Below, one piece after another: positions 17,300 through 25,006 of a stretch of 64,000 nt of DNA. The number at the start of each line of letters is the position of its first letter. The first letter of the stretch is position 1. The stretch is from Pontibacter aquaedesilientis. Its GTDB lineage: Bacteria; Bacteroidota; Bacteroidia; Cytophagales; Hymenobacteraceae. The position numbers and the translations under genes were made by a program. The notes under the pieces were generated by a model. That model was not told the origin of the DNA, searched no databases, and saw only the letters and a program-made list of their open reading frames with translations. The stretch covers positions 55,090-119,089 of the forward strand of contig NZ_JACXAJ010000011.1 of the NCBI RefSeq assembly GCF_014773225.1, written 5' to 3'.

Positions 17300-19567
17300 T
17301 CATAAGAAAACAAACGGTAGAATCTTATCATTAGTAACAATTATAGCACAGGTCGGTATGGGCTCTTTCCTGTTTAAAATAACCAGTTCACGTATCGTAG
17401 CCTTATCTCTACAACTTAATCCTTCCAAATCCATTGGATGAGTGTGCCACTCACCGATATAGCCAACAACGCCTCCTGTGGATTCTTTGATCTCGTTAAT
17501 GTACTCTGGTAGCCCCTTCACTCCTCTTATAAAACCAGTGCGGGTTCCTGTACTACCTTGCGGCTCCTCAATTATATCAAAAACATGGATTGTTTTTGTT
17601 TTATAGTTTGCCATCCCCACTAAAACACCCCCTGTCTCTATCTTACCATTTTGATTACATAAGTTCAGAAGCCGTTCAGAGCTCCCCGCTGCCATTCTTA
17701 TTTCCCAACCACTTCCCTCTGCGCAAAAGTAGCTTTCGAAGGGAGGAACGAGGATGCTTTTGCTTTGTAACTTCGGTATTCCCCCCATTTCCACTTGGCT
17801 TAAATAGATAAGCCCCTTGTTACCTATCGAAGGATTGCTTTGTTCTTGGTGAAGTAACCTGGAGAACACAGACGAATGCAAGGATATTATATCGTCTGGC
17901 ATTACTGTAGTCGTAGAGCTGCAACCTAACCCAATGTCAATTGTGCTGTACACTCTTTGTGAATCGCGCCTTCTCCATGACTTAAGCGCATCATTGGCTA
18001 TAGCAGAATAATACGCCATGTTTATTAAGTCATCGATACGCGGATTTCTTTCCTCACCTTCGATGTATAGCAGCCCAAGCCTTCCGTCATCTGCAACCTC
18101 GCAACGACTAACTTTAAGCGTAGCTGGTAATACCTTCCTTGAAAGCCAATTCTGTACAAGCAGACTTGCTGAACTATCTACCAGCCACTCATAGTCTTCG
18201 AATACATTATCCGAAACATCTTCAACTGACATAGCATAAGCACGGAAGCCTTTAGTACTATCAGTTTCAAACATATCTGATATCTGTTTGATGGTAGCAT
18301 CTGCCTTATTCAAACCTACCTTATCATGGTATAATGCTTGACGGGCAAGGTTGTGTTGCAAGAACTTGTCTTCATCCACTACACCTATATGCATCTTTCC
18401 GCCTCTTGCATCATGTATAATAATCTTTGACCCCAAGGAGCCTGCGCCAACGTAAAGCGTTTTTGCAGATCTTGTTTCACCTGAGAGTTTGGCAGCCAAA
18501 TTAGAACTGAAAGGCTCTATGTGAGATAGGTTCAGTACTGCAGCATCTTCTGGCATGGCTTGGCCTTTTCCTTCTGGAGCTAAAACAGAGAAGTTGATGA
18601 ACTCATACTGCCCACCGTATCCAACCATTTTCTTCGGTCTTTTAACGGCATGTATAATAGGAATCCCTCTCCTCTTTTGTAATCCATAATTTTTATAAAT
18701 TGCCAACACTCCATCAATATCTATTCCTCGGACGTTAAAGTATATCTTAAGCTCACCGTAATTTTTAGGAAGGCTAGTGCAATACTCTTCTTCAACCTCA
18801 TCATCCTGTCTCCATACCAAGATAGATAGAAGCAGTGACACCTCTCTCCCATTTATGCTTTTATGCAGCTCATCAATAACTTTCATGAAATTGGCTAGTT
18901 GGATAAAAGGAACGGATGACAAAGTCTTATAAGTTAATGACCCATATTTTTCTTCATCATCACTTAGTATATTTGAGAAAAGCAGAGCCATCCCATGCCC
19001 AGGGTGGAACCTCTGATCATTGCTTACTACTTCATGTAGTAAATCATATTTGTAAACATGGTACCCGTGATAGCCTTCCAAACGTATAGGGTCAAATTCC
19101 TCACCGTCACCTGAGAGACGACCGGTTGCAGCTTTAAATAGCCACTGTTCACCGACGGCCAATAAATCCCACATTCTAGCCCCTGCAAACCATTCATTTG
19201 GGTTGTTCCTTACAATACAAAATTTGCCTGCCTCCTCTGATGTCCTGGACACATACAAATGCGCAAGGTGCTTCTTTGGGAAATCCTTGCGGTCGCTTAG
19301 GATCAAAGGTATCTGATCAGGGTATCTCCTGAGAGATATCTTTATAAGTACAGGTTCCTCACTGCGTATGTCAATTCCGCCTACTGTTCCCAAAGGGGGA
19401 AGAGATACCTTATAAGTAACAGGTATAGCAATATGATATTCATCATATGCTAAAACCACTACATTCTCCAAATCAAAGAAGTCACGGATCTCACCTAAGC
19501 CAATTTTAATAGCTTCGGAGAGTTCGTCACTATATCGTTGCAATGAATCACTATGCAGCATACCCAT
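17300..19567 (-). CDS. E2-E1-JAB fusion: ubiquitin-like conjugating, activating and deconjugating enzyme
   Basis: This 755-residue protein has three modules. Residues 1 to about 180 resemble a prokaryotic E2; the putative catalytic cysteine is C117 in GKFCIVRNNPNEW, followed by the conserved Trp-rich stretch. About 365-600 is a ThiF/E1 adenylation domain with GAGSLGS (about 371-377), an acidic VVDED, HNLARQ with the ATP-contacting Arg, and a later GCSSTTTVMPDD segment. About 655-755 is a JAB/MPN metallopeptidase with ETGGVLVG and H708-T-H710-P, S718 and D721, the complete JAMM signature. The region at 190-360 is unassigned. The start lies 2 bases after the stop of the metallo-beta-lactamase gene. 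One chain can thus charge, transfer and cleave a protein modifier, as CBASS Cap2 plus Cap3 do in two proteins. Both ATG codons (19567, 19561) are plausible starts. Confidence 0.9.
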   Translation of the reverse strand: MGMLHSDSLQRYSDELSEAIKIGLGEIRDFFDLENVVVLAYDEYHIAIPVTYKVSLPPLGTVGGIDIRSEEPVLIKISLRRYPDQIPLILSDRKDFPKKHLAHLYVSRTSEEAGKFCIVRNNPNEWFAGARMWDLLAVGEQWLFKAATGRLSGDGEEFDPIRLEGYHGYHVYKYDLLHEVVSNDQRFHPGHGMALLFSNILSDDEEKYGSLTYKTLSSVPFIQLANFMKVIDELHKSINGREVSLLLSILVWRQDDEVEEEYCTSLPKNYGELKIYFNVRGIDIDGVLAIYKNYGLQKRRGIPIIHAVKRPKKMVGYGGQYEFINFSVLAPEGKGQAMPEDAAVLNLSHIEPFSSNLAAKLSGETRSAKTLYVGAGSLGSKIIIHDARGGKMHIGVVDEDKFLQHNLARQALYHDKVGLNKADATIKQISDMFETDSTKGFRAYAMSVEDVSDNVFEDYEWLVDSSASLLVQNWLSRKVLPATLKVSRCEVADDGRLGLLYIEGEERNPRIDDLINMAYYSAIANDALKSWRRRDSQRVYSTIDIGLGCSSTTTVMPDDIISLHSSVFSRLLHQEQSNPSIGNKGLIYLSQVEMGGIPKLQSKSILVPPFESYFCAEGSGWEIRMAAGSSERLLNLCNQNGKIETGGVLVGMANYKTKTIHVFDIIEEPQGSTGTRTGFIRGVKGLPEYINEIKESTGGVVGYIGEWHTHPMDLEGLSCRDKATIRELVILNRKEPIPTCAIIVTNDKILPFVFL

Positions 19568-19569
19568 TT

Positions 19570-20739
19570 TTAACCCTGTTTCACAACTGATGACGCCGCA
19601 CCAGCTCCGCCAGCAGATCCAATCGCACTACCCACCTTATTCGTTGGGGAAAGAGTTGGGCCTCCACTGGTTATGGTAAACTCAATCGGTTTAGGCTCAG
19701 ACTCCTTTGGGTAAACGGCCGTATTCAGCAGATCCGAAGCTTTGTCTAATTTTTTTAAATACTCCTCCTTCGCCTCATAGTGTGGAGGGTTTGGCTTCTC
19801 ATCTATTATCTTTTTACAGGAGGCAATAACCTTCCCACCAGTTCGCTTGTAATCCAAAATTTCCAAAGAGGTCTCTTTAGGAATAGGGTTTTCAGCTTGT
19901 GGTCGGTCATTGAAAAAGGACCATGAGCAATGGTGTGGAGCAAGGAAAATATCCCAATCCAAGGCCTGTTCTTTCTCATCATTCTTATATCGCTTGGTTT
20001 TCTCTAAGATAATTTCCCATGAATAGTGGTCAGAATCCCCTCCGAACATCGCAAGACATGCATATTTGGTGTCGTATGAGGCAATCTTGAACCTTGCTTG
20101 AAAGACAATACTTGTCGAGTTCTTGTCTTTCTCAGCAGAGGCTAAGTGTTCTTTGAACGGGGCATGTATGAACACAGAGAAAGTTGACTGTTTCTTTCCA
20201 TTGAAAACCTCCACCACCTTGCCAGGGGTGGCGCGCAGATGGTCTATGTCTTTATAATCTTTGTTACCATCATAACCGATTATCTTTATCCTGTTACCCG
20301 GCTTATCTCTATCTGCGTCCTTATTACGATGCAGAGCAATCCTTCTCTCAGCTTCTTTTTGGTACGCGTCCTCATCATCATTAGTGTGCTCTTCCGCGAT
20401 CATTGGTGAAAACCACATCTCGTCGATTAGAATCCGATTCTCCCTCCTATCACCAATGCTATACTTAGCTGGGTCACCTTGGTAAAAATTATTCTTAAAA
20501 CCTCGACAGTGGTCACAGTCGCCGTGTGTCAAGATGAATACATCCACATAGGGATTTGCGTCTCTTTTCTTGACGGAGGAAAGCAAGTCCTTTTTTACGT
20601 CATAAACCTTCGGGTCCGTGCTGTCGATTGAACTTTGTCTGATGTTACAGTCAACCAAAATAGAAGTGCCGTCTTGAAGGAGAATTAATGACATGTCACC
20701 GTTGTCTACTGGATAATACTTGATCTTAGAGTCCGCCAT
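19570..20739 (-). CDS. Metallo-beta-lactamase-fold protein with Gly-ended flexible tail
   Basis: This 389-residue MBL-fold protein has the metal motif THGDCDH (H72, D74, D76, H77), FGGDSDH near 233 and PHH near 266, so the site appears intact. The fold covers many hydrolases (nucleases, phosphodiesterases, cyclic-nucleotide or lipid hydrolases); the substrate is not evident. Residues from about 355 form a Gly/Ala/Ser/Pro-rich, probably disordered tail ending SSVVKQG with the stop immediately after Gly389. Next to an E2-E1-JAB gene, a terminal glycine on a flexible arm looks like a conjugatable C-terminus, as in CBASS nucleotidyltransferases handled by Cap2. It is the first gene of the cassette and is divergent from the xre gene. 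Confidence 0.85.
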   Translation of the reverse strand: MADSKIKYYPVDNGDMSLILLQDGTSILVDCNIRQSSIDSTDPKVYDVKKDLLSSVKKRDANPYVDVFILTHGDCDHCRGFKNNFYQGDPAKYSIGDRRENRILIDEMWFSPMIAEEHTNDDEDAYQKEAERRIALHRNKDADRDKPGNRIKIIGYDGNKDYKDIDHLRATPGKVVEVFNGKKQSTFSVFIHAPFKEHLASAEKDKNSTSIVFQARFKIASYDTKYACLAMFGGDSDHYSWEIILEKTKRYKNDEKEQALDWDIFLAPHHCSWSFFNDRPQAENPIPKETSLEILDYKRTGGKVIASCKKIIDEKPNPPHYEAKEEYLKKLDKASDLLNTAVYPKESEPKPIEFTITSGGPTLSPTNKVGSAIGSAGGAGAASSVVKQG

Positions 20740-20745
20740 AGAAAT

Positions 20746-20794
20746 ATCTAAATATAAGTTTTAACAAAGGTATGGACAAAAATCTAAATATATC
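20746..20794. promoter_or_regulatory. Direct repeat pair (ATCTAAATATA) around the MBL promoter
   Basis: Two identical 11-mers lie at 20746-20756 and 20784-20794. One falls between the -33 and -7 elements of the leftward promoter, the other downstream of it. The shared core ATCTAAA recurs inverted (TTTAGAT) inside the palindrome at 20837-20855. They are candidate operator sites for the XRE regulator. Confidence 0.5.
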
Positions 20795-20798
20795 AAGC
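20767..20798 (-). promoter_or_regulatory. Leftward promoter of the MBL/E2-E1-JAB cassette
   Basis: Read on the minus strand, TACCTTTG (20774-20767) is an exact match to TAnnTTTG, with a -33-like TTG at 20798-20796 and a 21-base spacer. Transcription would start about 30 bases before the MBL gene. Confidence 0.6.
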
Positions 20799-20833
20799 AA
20801 AATTAAAAATATTTATATCCTTTTAAGCAATTC

Positions 20834-20864
20834 TTGATATCTTTAGATAAGATATGTATCTTTG
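20834..20864 (+). promoter_or_regulatory. Rightward xre promoter with palindromic operator
   Basis: TATCTTTG (20857-20864) fits TAnnTTTG, with TTG at 20834-20836 and a 20-base spacer. Inside the spacer lies a perfect inverted repeat, ATATCTT-TAGAT-AAGATAT (20837-20855). This is an excellent position for autorepression by the XRE protein whose gene starts 25 bases later. Confidence 0.65.
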
Positions 20865-20888
20865 CAGTCGTAACACATAAGGTTTGTA

Positions 20889-21227
20889 ATGAAAACATTG
20901 GGAAAAACCTTAAAAGAGGCAAGGGAGCAAAACTCTCTTAAGCTGCGTCAAGTGGAAGACGCTACTGGTATTTCGAATGCATATCTGAGTCAACTTGAAA
21001 ATGACAAGATTAAAAACCCATCTGCCAATATCCTATACAAACTGTCCTCCCTATACAACCTGGAATTAAACAGCTTAATGGCTGCATCTGGTGCAATCAA
21101 GAAAAAGGAAGACGATACGGTTAGCCTACTGAATTCTGTAGCTTTCTCCGCTGAGAGCCTGTCCAAAGAGGAAGAAGAGGCATTAATAGAGTATCTTAAA
21201 TTCCTCCGGTTCAGTAAGAAGAAATAA
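20889..21227 (+). CDS. XRE-family helix-turn-helix regulator
   Basis: This 112-residue protein has a Cro/cI-type HTH at about 5-65 (KLRQVEDATGISNAYLSQLE, with NPS after the recognition helix) and a helical, acidic C-terminus that probably dimerises. The stop overlaps the ATG of the ImmA/IrrE gene by one base (TAATG), so the two are made together. Paired XRE repressors and ImmA-type proteases are known from mobile elements such as ICEBs1 (ImmR/ImmA), where the protease cleaves the repressor to induce the element. Here the divergent target is the MBL-E2-E1-JAB cassette. Confidence 0.9.
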   Translation: MKTLGKTLKEAREQNSLKLRQVEDATGISNAYLSQLENDKIKNPSANILYKLSSLYNLELNSLMAASGAIKKKEDDTVSLLNSVAFSAESLSKEEEEALIEYLKFLRFSKKK

Positions 21228-22090
21228 TGCTGGAAGAGCATACCAGAAGGGATATCGAAAAGGTTGCTGAGGAGATACTATCCGGTAGCAAGTGCCTTGG
21301 TGTTTTCCCTACCCCAGTTGATAAAATCATTTCCTTCTCCGAGTTGTCGGTCAACAATGATTTAAGCCTTTCAAGAATACACTCTAATTATATTAAGCAA
21401 GCGGATGACAAGTTGTTTAGTGCATTAGCTAAGATAAGGGGCATACTTGACCGAGAGGAAAAAGTCATTTATCTGGATCTGGACTTATCTGATTCTAAAC
21501 GCAACTTTGTAAAACTGCATGAAGTCGGGCATGAAGTACTACCATGGCAGAAAAATTTACATGAGTTCATGGATGACGACGTTAGCCTGAGCGAACAGAC
21601 GAACGAGGAATTCGAAGCTGAGGCAAATTTCTTTGCATCTGCTACACTATTCCAGCTCGACCGCTTTGAGGCAGAAATGAGTAAGATCGGGTTTGGCATG
21701 AAGGCACCCATGGCATTGGCAAAGAAGTTTGGTGCCTCTGTACATGCTTCGCTTAGACGGTTTGTTGAATCAAACAAGAAACGTTGTGGGTTGATAGTCC
21801 TAGAGAATGTGTCACCCCAAGGCTCAATAGTAAGGTGCTCCCTTCGAGACATATTCCTTTCCTCAACATTCAGGTCTGAATTTGGAGAAATACACGTACC
21901 GCAGGAACTGGGATACAAATGGGCTTTTGTTAAAGATTACTATTTTCAGAAGAAATACCATGAGCGGGGCAGCATCGAAATTATTTCATTAGAGGGGGAA
22001 TCTATTGACTGTGCTTATCATTTTTTTAATAACTCCTTCAATGCATTCGTCTTATTTTTTCCACGAGGAGAGAATAGATCGAAAATTTAA
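21227..22090 (+). CDS. ImmA/IrrE-family metallopeptidase
   Basis: This 287-residue COG2856-type zinc peptidase has the active-site motif HEVGH (98-102) and a downstream acidic motif EFEAEANFFA (about 139-148) that supplies the third ligand. The C-terminal half (about 190-287) is a less conserved sensor-like domain. It is translationally coupled to the XRE gene and probably cleaves that repressor in response to a signal, so it would be the induction switch of the neighbouring cassette. The trigger is not visible in sequence. Confidence 0.88.
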   Translation: MLEEHTRRDIEKVAEEILSGSKCLGVFPTPVDKIISFSELSVNNDLSLSRIHSNYIKQADDKLFSALAKIRGILDREEKVIYLDLDLSDSKRNFVKLHEVGHEVLPWQKNLHEFMDDDVSLSEQTNEEFEAEANFFASATLFQLDRFEAEMSKIGFGMKAPMALAKKFGASVHASLRRFVESNKKRCGLIVLENVSPQGSIVRCSLRDIFLSSTFRSEFGEIHVPQELGYKWAFVKDYYFQKKYHERGSIEIISLEGESIDCAYHFFNNSFNAFVLFFPRGENRSKI

Positions 22091-22261
22091 ATTTCTGTAT
22101 ACCACCACCTAGCGGGTTCTTTCATATATTTAGTCTCGTTCCCATCTATAATTTGCAAGTCAACTTCTATTAAAATCCTTATATGGATCAAGGTGTCGGA
22201 AATTGAAATTTCCTGATCTATTGAGATTTTGTAATCTCAGCCTTTTAAACTTACAGGAATC

Positions 22262-22283
22262 TGTGTGCAAATTGTGTGCAAAT
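22262..22283. repeat. Tandem 11-base repeat next to tRNA-Ile
   Basis: TGTGTGCAAAT occurs twice head to tail (22262-22272, 22273-22283) between the island and the tRNA terminator. It could be a recombinase arm-binding site left by integration; this is speculative. Confidence 0.5.
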
Positions 22284-22321
22284 AAAAAAGCACCTACTTC
22301 GAATAAACGATGTAAGTGCTT
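22284..22321 (-). terminator. Terminator of tRNA-Ile
   Basis: On the minus strand a stem of about 10 base pairs with one internal mismatch (22321-22312 with 22297-22288, loop of 14) is followed by a T run (A run at 22284-22289). It begins 10 bases after the mature tRNA end. Confidence 0.7.
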
Positions 22322-22330
22322 GATTTTCTG

Positions 22331-22404
22331 TGGGCCCACCTGGAATCGAACCAGGCACCTACTGATTATGAGTCAGTTGCTCTAACCGAATGAGCTATAG
22401 GCCC
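22331..22404 (-). tRNA. tRNA-Ile(CAU), lysidine type
   Basis: A 74-base cloverleaf is visible on the minus strand: acceptor GGGCCTA/TGGGCCC with discriminator A, anticodon stem ACTGA/TCAGT around loop CTCATAA, and T loop TTCGATT. The anticodon is CAT. The ACTCATAAT context is typical of the minor isoleucine tRNA modified to lysidine by TilS rather than of methionine tRNAs. The 3' CCA is not encoded. Its 3' end faces the defence island. Confidence 0.9.
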
Positions 22405-22443
22405 GTTCCCTTAAAAGAATGTGCTTCCTTTGATTTGGGAGTG

Positions 22444-22475
22444 CAATTCTACATATTTGTACTGACAATTTCAAA
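22444..22475 (-). promoter_or_regulatory. Probable tRNA-Ile promoter
   Basis: On the minus strand TAGAATTG (22451-22444) is one mismatch from TAnnTTTG. It is preceded by TTTG (22475-22472) at a 20-base spacing. It lies about 40 bases before the tRNA 5' end. Confidence 0.45.
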
Positions 22476-22494
22476 TACAACACAAAAAAATTTC

Positions 22495-23127
22495 GTGGAG
22501 CTGACAAACGTAAAAAACATCATCTTCGACCTCGGCGGGGTCATCATCAACATCGATTATCAAAAAAGCATACATGAGCTGGAGCAGTACTGTCCCAAAG
22601 GTCGCTCCATCGAATACAGCCAAAAAGCACAGTCTCAGTTATTTGACCTCTTCGAAACCGGCAACGCCAGCCCAGAGGACTTTAGGAGAGAACTGCGTGC
22701 CACCTACCATCTGGACGCTACCGACGATCAAATAGACAATGCCTGGAACGCCATGCTGCTTGATATTCCGGCCGAAAGAATTGAGCTGCTACGCGAGCTA
22801 GGCAAGAAATATCGTATTTTCCTGCTGAGCAACACCAATGCTATCCACCTCAAGCGCTTCAACGAGATGGTGGAGCATAGCTTTACTATCCCGAGCCTCG
22901 ACTCGCTTTTTGAACGCACTTACTACTCGCACCTAATCGGGCAGCGCAAACCTGATGCCATTGTGTTTGAGCAGATACTTGAGCAAAACGGACTGAAGCG
23001 TGAAGAGACGCTCTTTATCGACGACAGCATACAGCACATCGAGAGCGCCGACAAATTAGGCTTGCGAACGCTGTTCCTGAAGCCCCCGCTTACCATTAAC
23101 CAAGTGTTTGGGGATGAGGTTGCCTAA
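22495..23127 (+). CDS. HAD-superfamily hydrolase (HAD-IA, YihX-like)
   Basis: This HAD phosphatase of about 210 residues contains motif I FDLGGVI (the DLGGV form of the YihX/HAD-IA group), motif II LLSNTN, the lysine in GQRKPDA and motif III FIDDSIQHIE. The upstream ATG at 22390 would place the start inside the tRNA gene, so I chose the in-frame GTG at 22495. A candidate promoter (TTTG 22429-22432, CATATTTG 22452-22459, one mismatch) sits just before it. It overlaps the next gene by 20 bases. The substrate is unknown; relatives act on sugar phosphates or FMN. Confidence 0.88.
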   Translation: MELTNVKNIIFDLGGVIINIDYQKSIHELEQYCPKGRSIEYSQKAQSQLFDLFETGNASPEDFRRELRATYHLDATDDQIDNAWNAMLLDIPAERIELLRELGKKYRIFLLSNTNAIHLKRFNEMVEHSFTIPSLDSLFERTYYSHLIGQRKPDAIVFEQILEQNGLKREETLFIDDSIQHIESADKLGLRTLFLKPPLTINQVFGDEVA

Positions 23128-24400
23128 GCAGCAGCACAGGTATAGCCTGCACCTGCTGCTTTTCCTGCTCACGCTTGTTACCACAACCATCGCGGGGGCA
23201 GAATGGCGCTTTGGAAAACTGTTTTTTTGGGGTGCAGAAGGGTTCTCCTGGATGGGTACATTTACATGGGCCGAACTGGCTGCCGGGCTGTACTTCTCGC
23301 TGCCCTTCCTGGGTGTGCTCACGGTGCATGAATTCGGGCATTATTTCACGGCGAAGCATTACCGGACCGATGTCACGCTGCCCTACTATATCCCGCTGTG
23401 GTTCGGCATCACGTCCACCATCGGTACCATGGGGGCTTTCATCCGGATTAAAAGCCGCATTTTCTCCAGGCAGCAGTTCTTCGATATAGGTATAGCGGGG
23501 CCGCTGGCTGGTTTTGTAGTGGCTATACCTTTGCTGTTCTATGGCTTCACGCACCTGCCGGAGCCGGAGTATGTTTTTTCGATTCACCCGGAGTACGAGC
23601 AATTCGGGTTGGATTACGCGCAGCATGTCTACCAGGGTGAGGGGAACTTCTCCTTGGGCAAGAATTTGCTGTTTGTGCTGTTTGAAAGGTATGTGGCGGA
23701 CCCGGCACTGGTGCCCAATGCTTATGAAGTGATCCATTACCCGCTGTTGTTTGCCGGTTACCTGGCGCTGTTCTTCACAGCCCTCAACCTGCTGCCCATT
23801 GGTCAACTAGACGGTGGGCACGTGCTGTACGGCCTGATTGGGTATAAACGTTTCAATCAACTGTCGCCCATCTTCTTTAGCCTGTTCATTGTCTATGCCG
23901 GTCTGGGAGTTATCTCGCCGCACAACGAACCACTCTGGACCGACGAATTGCTGGTGGTGCTGGCGCCTTTTGTGTTCTTCGCTTTCCGGGGGATTCTGCA
24001 TGACAACCGCCGGGGCCTGATGGCGGCGCTGGGTATGCTGCTGTTGCAATACAGCCTGGCCGAGACTTTTCCGGAGTGGGCAGGCTATATCTGGGTATGG
24101 CCGCTGTATGTGCTATACCTGTTCTTTGTACTGGAGCCAGCCGCGCCCAAACTGCGCTATACCTTATACCTGGTGTTGGTGGTAATGACCACGCAAGTAC
24201 TGATCTCCTTTGTTTTCCCTGATGCAGACGGCTATACCGGTTGGCTACTGTTCGGCTTATTGCTATCCAGGTTGATGGGCATTTTCCACCCCTCCTGCCC
24301 CAATGAGGCCCCGCTCACACCGGGCCGCAAGGTGCTGGGTATACTGGCATTTGTTATCTTCTTGCTTTGCTTCAGCCCTAGTCCTTTTGTGATTGAATAG
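23108..24400 (+). CDS. Site-2 protease family (M50) membrane metalloprotease
   Basis: This 430-residue polytopic membrane protein carries the zinc motif HEFGH (74-78) in a TM segment and the second motif NLLPIGQLDGGH (D about 235), the S2P signature. At least eight hydrophobic segments are visible, including a cluster after 240. There is no PDZ domain, so it is closer to the plant EGY/archaeal-type S2P than to RseP. Family members cleave TM segments of regulators or remnant peptides. It overlaps the HAD gene end by 20 bases (an alternative ATG is at 23114), so it is probably co-transcribed. Confidence 0.9.
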   Translation: MGMRLPKQQHRYSLHLLLFLLTLVTTTIAGAEWRFGKLFFWGAEGFSWMGTFTWAELAAGLYFSLPFLGVLTVHEFGHYFTAKHYRTDVTLPYYIPLWFGITSTIGTMGAFIRIKSRIFSRQQFFDIGIAGPLAGFVVAIPLLFYGFTHLPEPEYVFSIHPEYEQFGLDYAQHVYQGEGNFSLGKNLLFVLFERYVADPALVPNAYEVIHYPLLFAGYLALFFTALNLLPIGQLDGGHVLYGLIGYKRFNQLSPIFFSLFIVYAGLGVISPHNEPLWTDELLVVLAPFVFFAFRGILHDNRRGLMAALGMLLLQYSLAETFPEWAGYIWVWPLYVLYLFFVLEPAAPKLRYTLYLVLVVMTTQVLISFVFPDADGYTGWLLFGLLLSRLMGIFHPSCPNEAPLTPGRKVLGILAFVIFLLCFSPSPFVIE

Positions 24401-24423
24401 CTGGTTTCAGGGAAGTTAAAATT

Positions 24424-24486
24424 GTTTGAATCTTAATTTAGGACCCCTATCCCAAGAATTTTCAGGATTTAAAAATTGACAGGATT
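24424..24486. repeat. Intergenic repeat family A, copy 1
   Basis: The 303-base gap 24401-24703 holds a degenerate copy of the element seen at 27694-27820 and 31170-31216. It shows TTTGAATC, a CCCCTATCCCAAG block, then TTTTCAGGATTT and GACAGGATT. No gene is seen in the gap. Confidence 0.6.
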
Positions 24487-24615
24487 CTCGCATTAGTCGG
24501 CTCCAACTTCGCTTAGCTTTTCTTCCGAACTTGATTCGGGAGAAAAAAGTGAGTGCCCGCCGCACAGGCAAAGTTATAAAACAATGCACGCGCTTGACCT
24601 AAGATTGGTACTATG

Positions 24616-24637
24616 AAAAAAGGGGCCTGAGGCCCCT
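24616..24637 (-). terminator. Terminator after the rhodanese gene
   Basis: A perfect 7-base G+C stem AGGGGCC/GGCCCCT with a TGA loop (24621-24637) is followed on the minus strand by a T run (24620-24616). It serves the leftward genes from the PASTA gene down to rhodanese. Confidence 0.75.
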
Positions 24638-24703
24638 CTAAAGTAGACGCGAGCGATGACATCCCGAACTAAGTACAGGATCTTCGTCTCGCAACAATAT
24701 ATT

Positions 24704-25006
24704 CTATCCGTTATACGCTGTAATTCCTCCCAACAAATTACGAACCTGGCTAAAACCCTGTTGCTGCAGGAAAGCCTTGGCGGAGGCGGAGCGCATACCT
24801 GACCGGCAATGCACGATCACTTCCTGATCCTTGTACTGCTCAATGTCATCCAGTCGCTCCGGAAGCACGCCCAGGGGAATGTTCTGGGCACCGGCGATAC
24901 TGGTTTCCTGGTGTTCCCAATCTTCGCGCACGTCAATGATAACGGGTGTATCCCCTTTGGCTAGGCGCTCTTTTAGTTCTTCTGCGGTAATATCTGCTGT
25001 GATCAT
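24704..25006 (-). CDS. Single-domain rhodanese-like protein
   Basis: This 100-residue rhodanese domain has the active-site loop HCRSGMRS (catalytic C67) and the CH2A-like motif VIIDVRED. It is a cytoplasmic stand-alone form, similar in size to GlpE/PspE without a signal peptide. It probably transfers sulfane sulfur to thiol or cyanide acceptors. Its ATG overlaps the end of the T9SS cargo gene by 4 bases, so the two are co-translated although no functional link is evident. Confidence 0.92.
   Translation of the reverse strand: MITADITAEELKERLAKGDTPVIIDVREDWEHQETSIAGAQNIPLGVLPERLDDIEQYKDQEVIVHCRSGMRSASAKAFLQQQGFSQVRNLLGGITAYNG

Noticed and set aside
22203..22385. Small open frame covering the tRNA-Ile and its terminator.
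   Set aside because: It reads through the tRNA cloverleaf antisense; such frames are chance products.
23096..23806. A 236-residue open frame antisense to the site-2 protease gene.
   Set aside because: Low-complexity Gln/Arg-rich product, fully inside a well-supported gene on the other strand.
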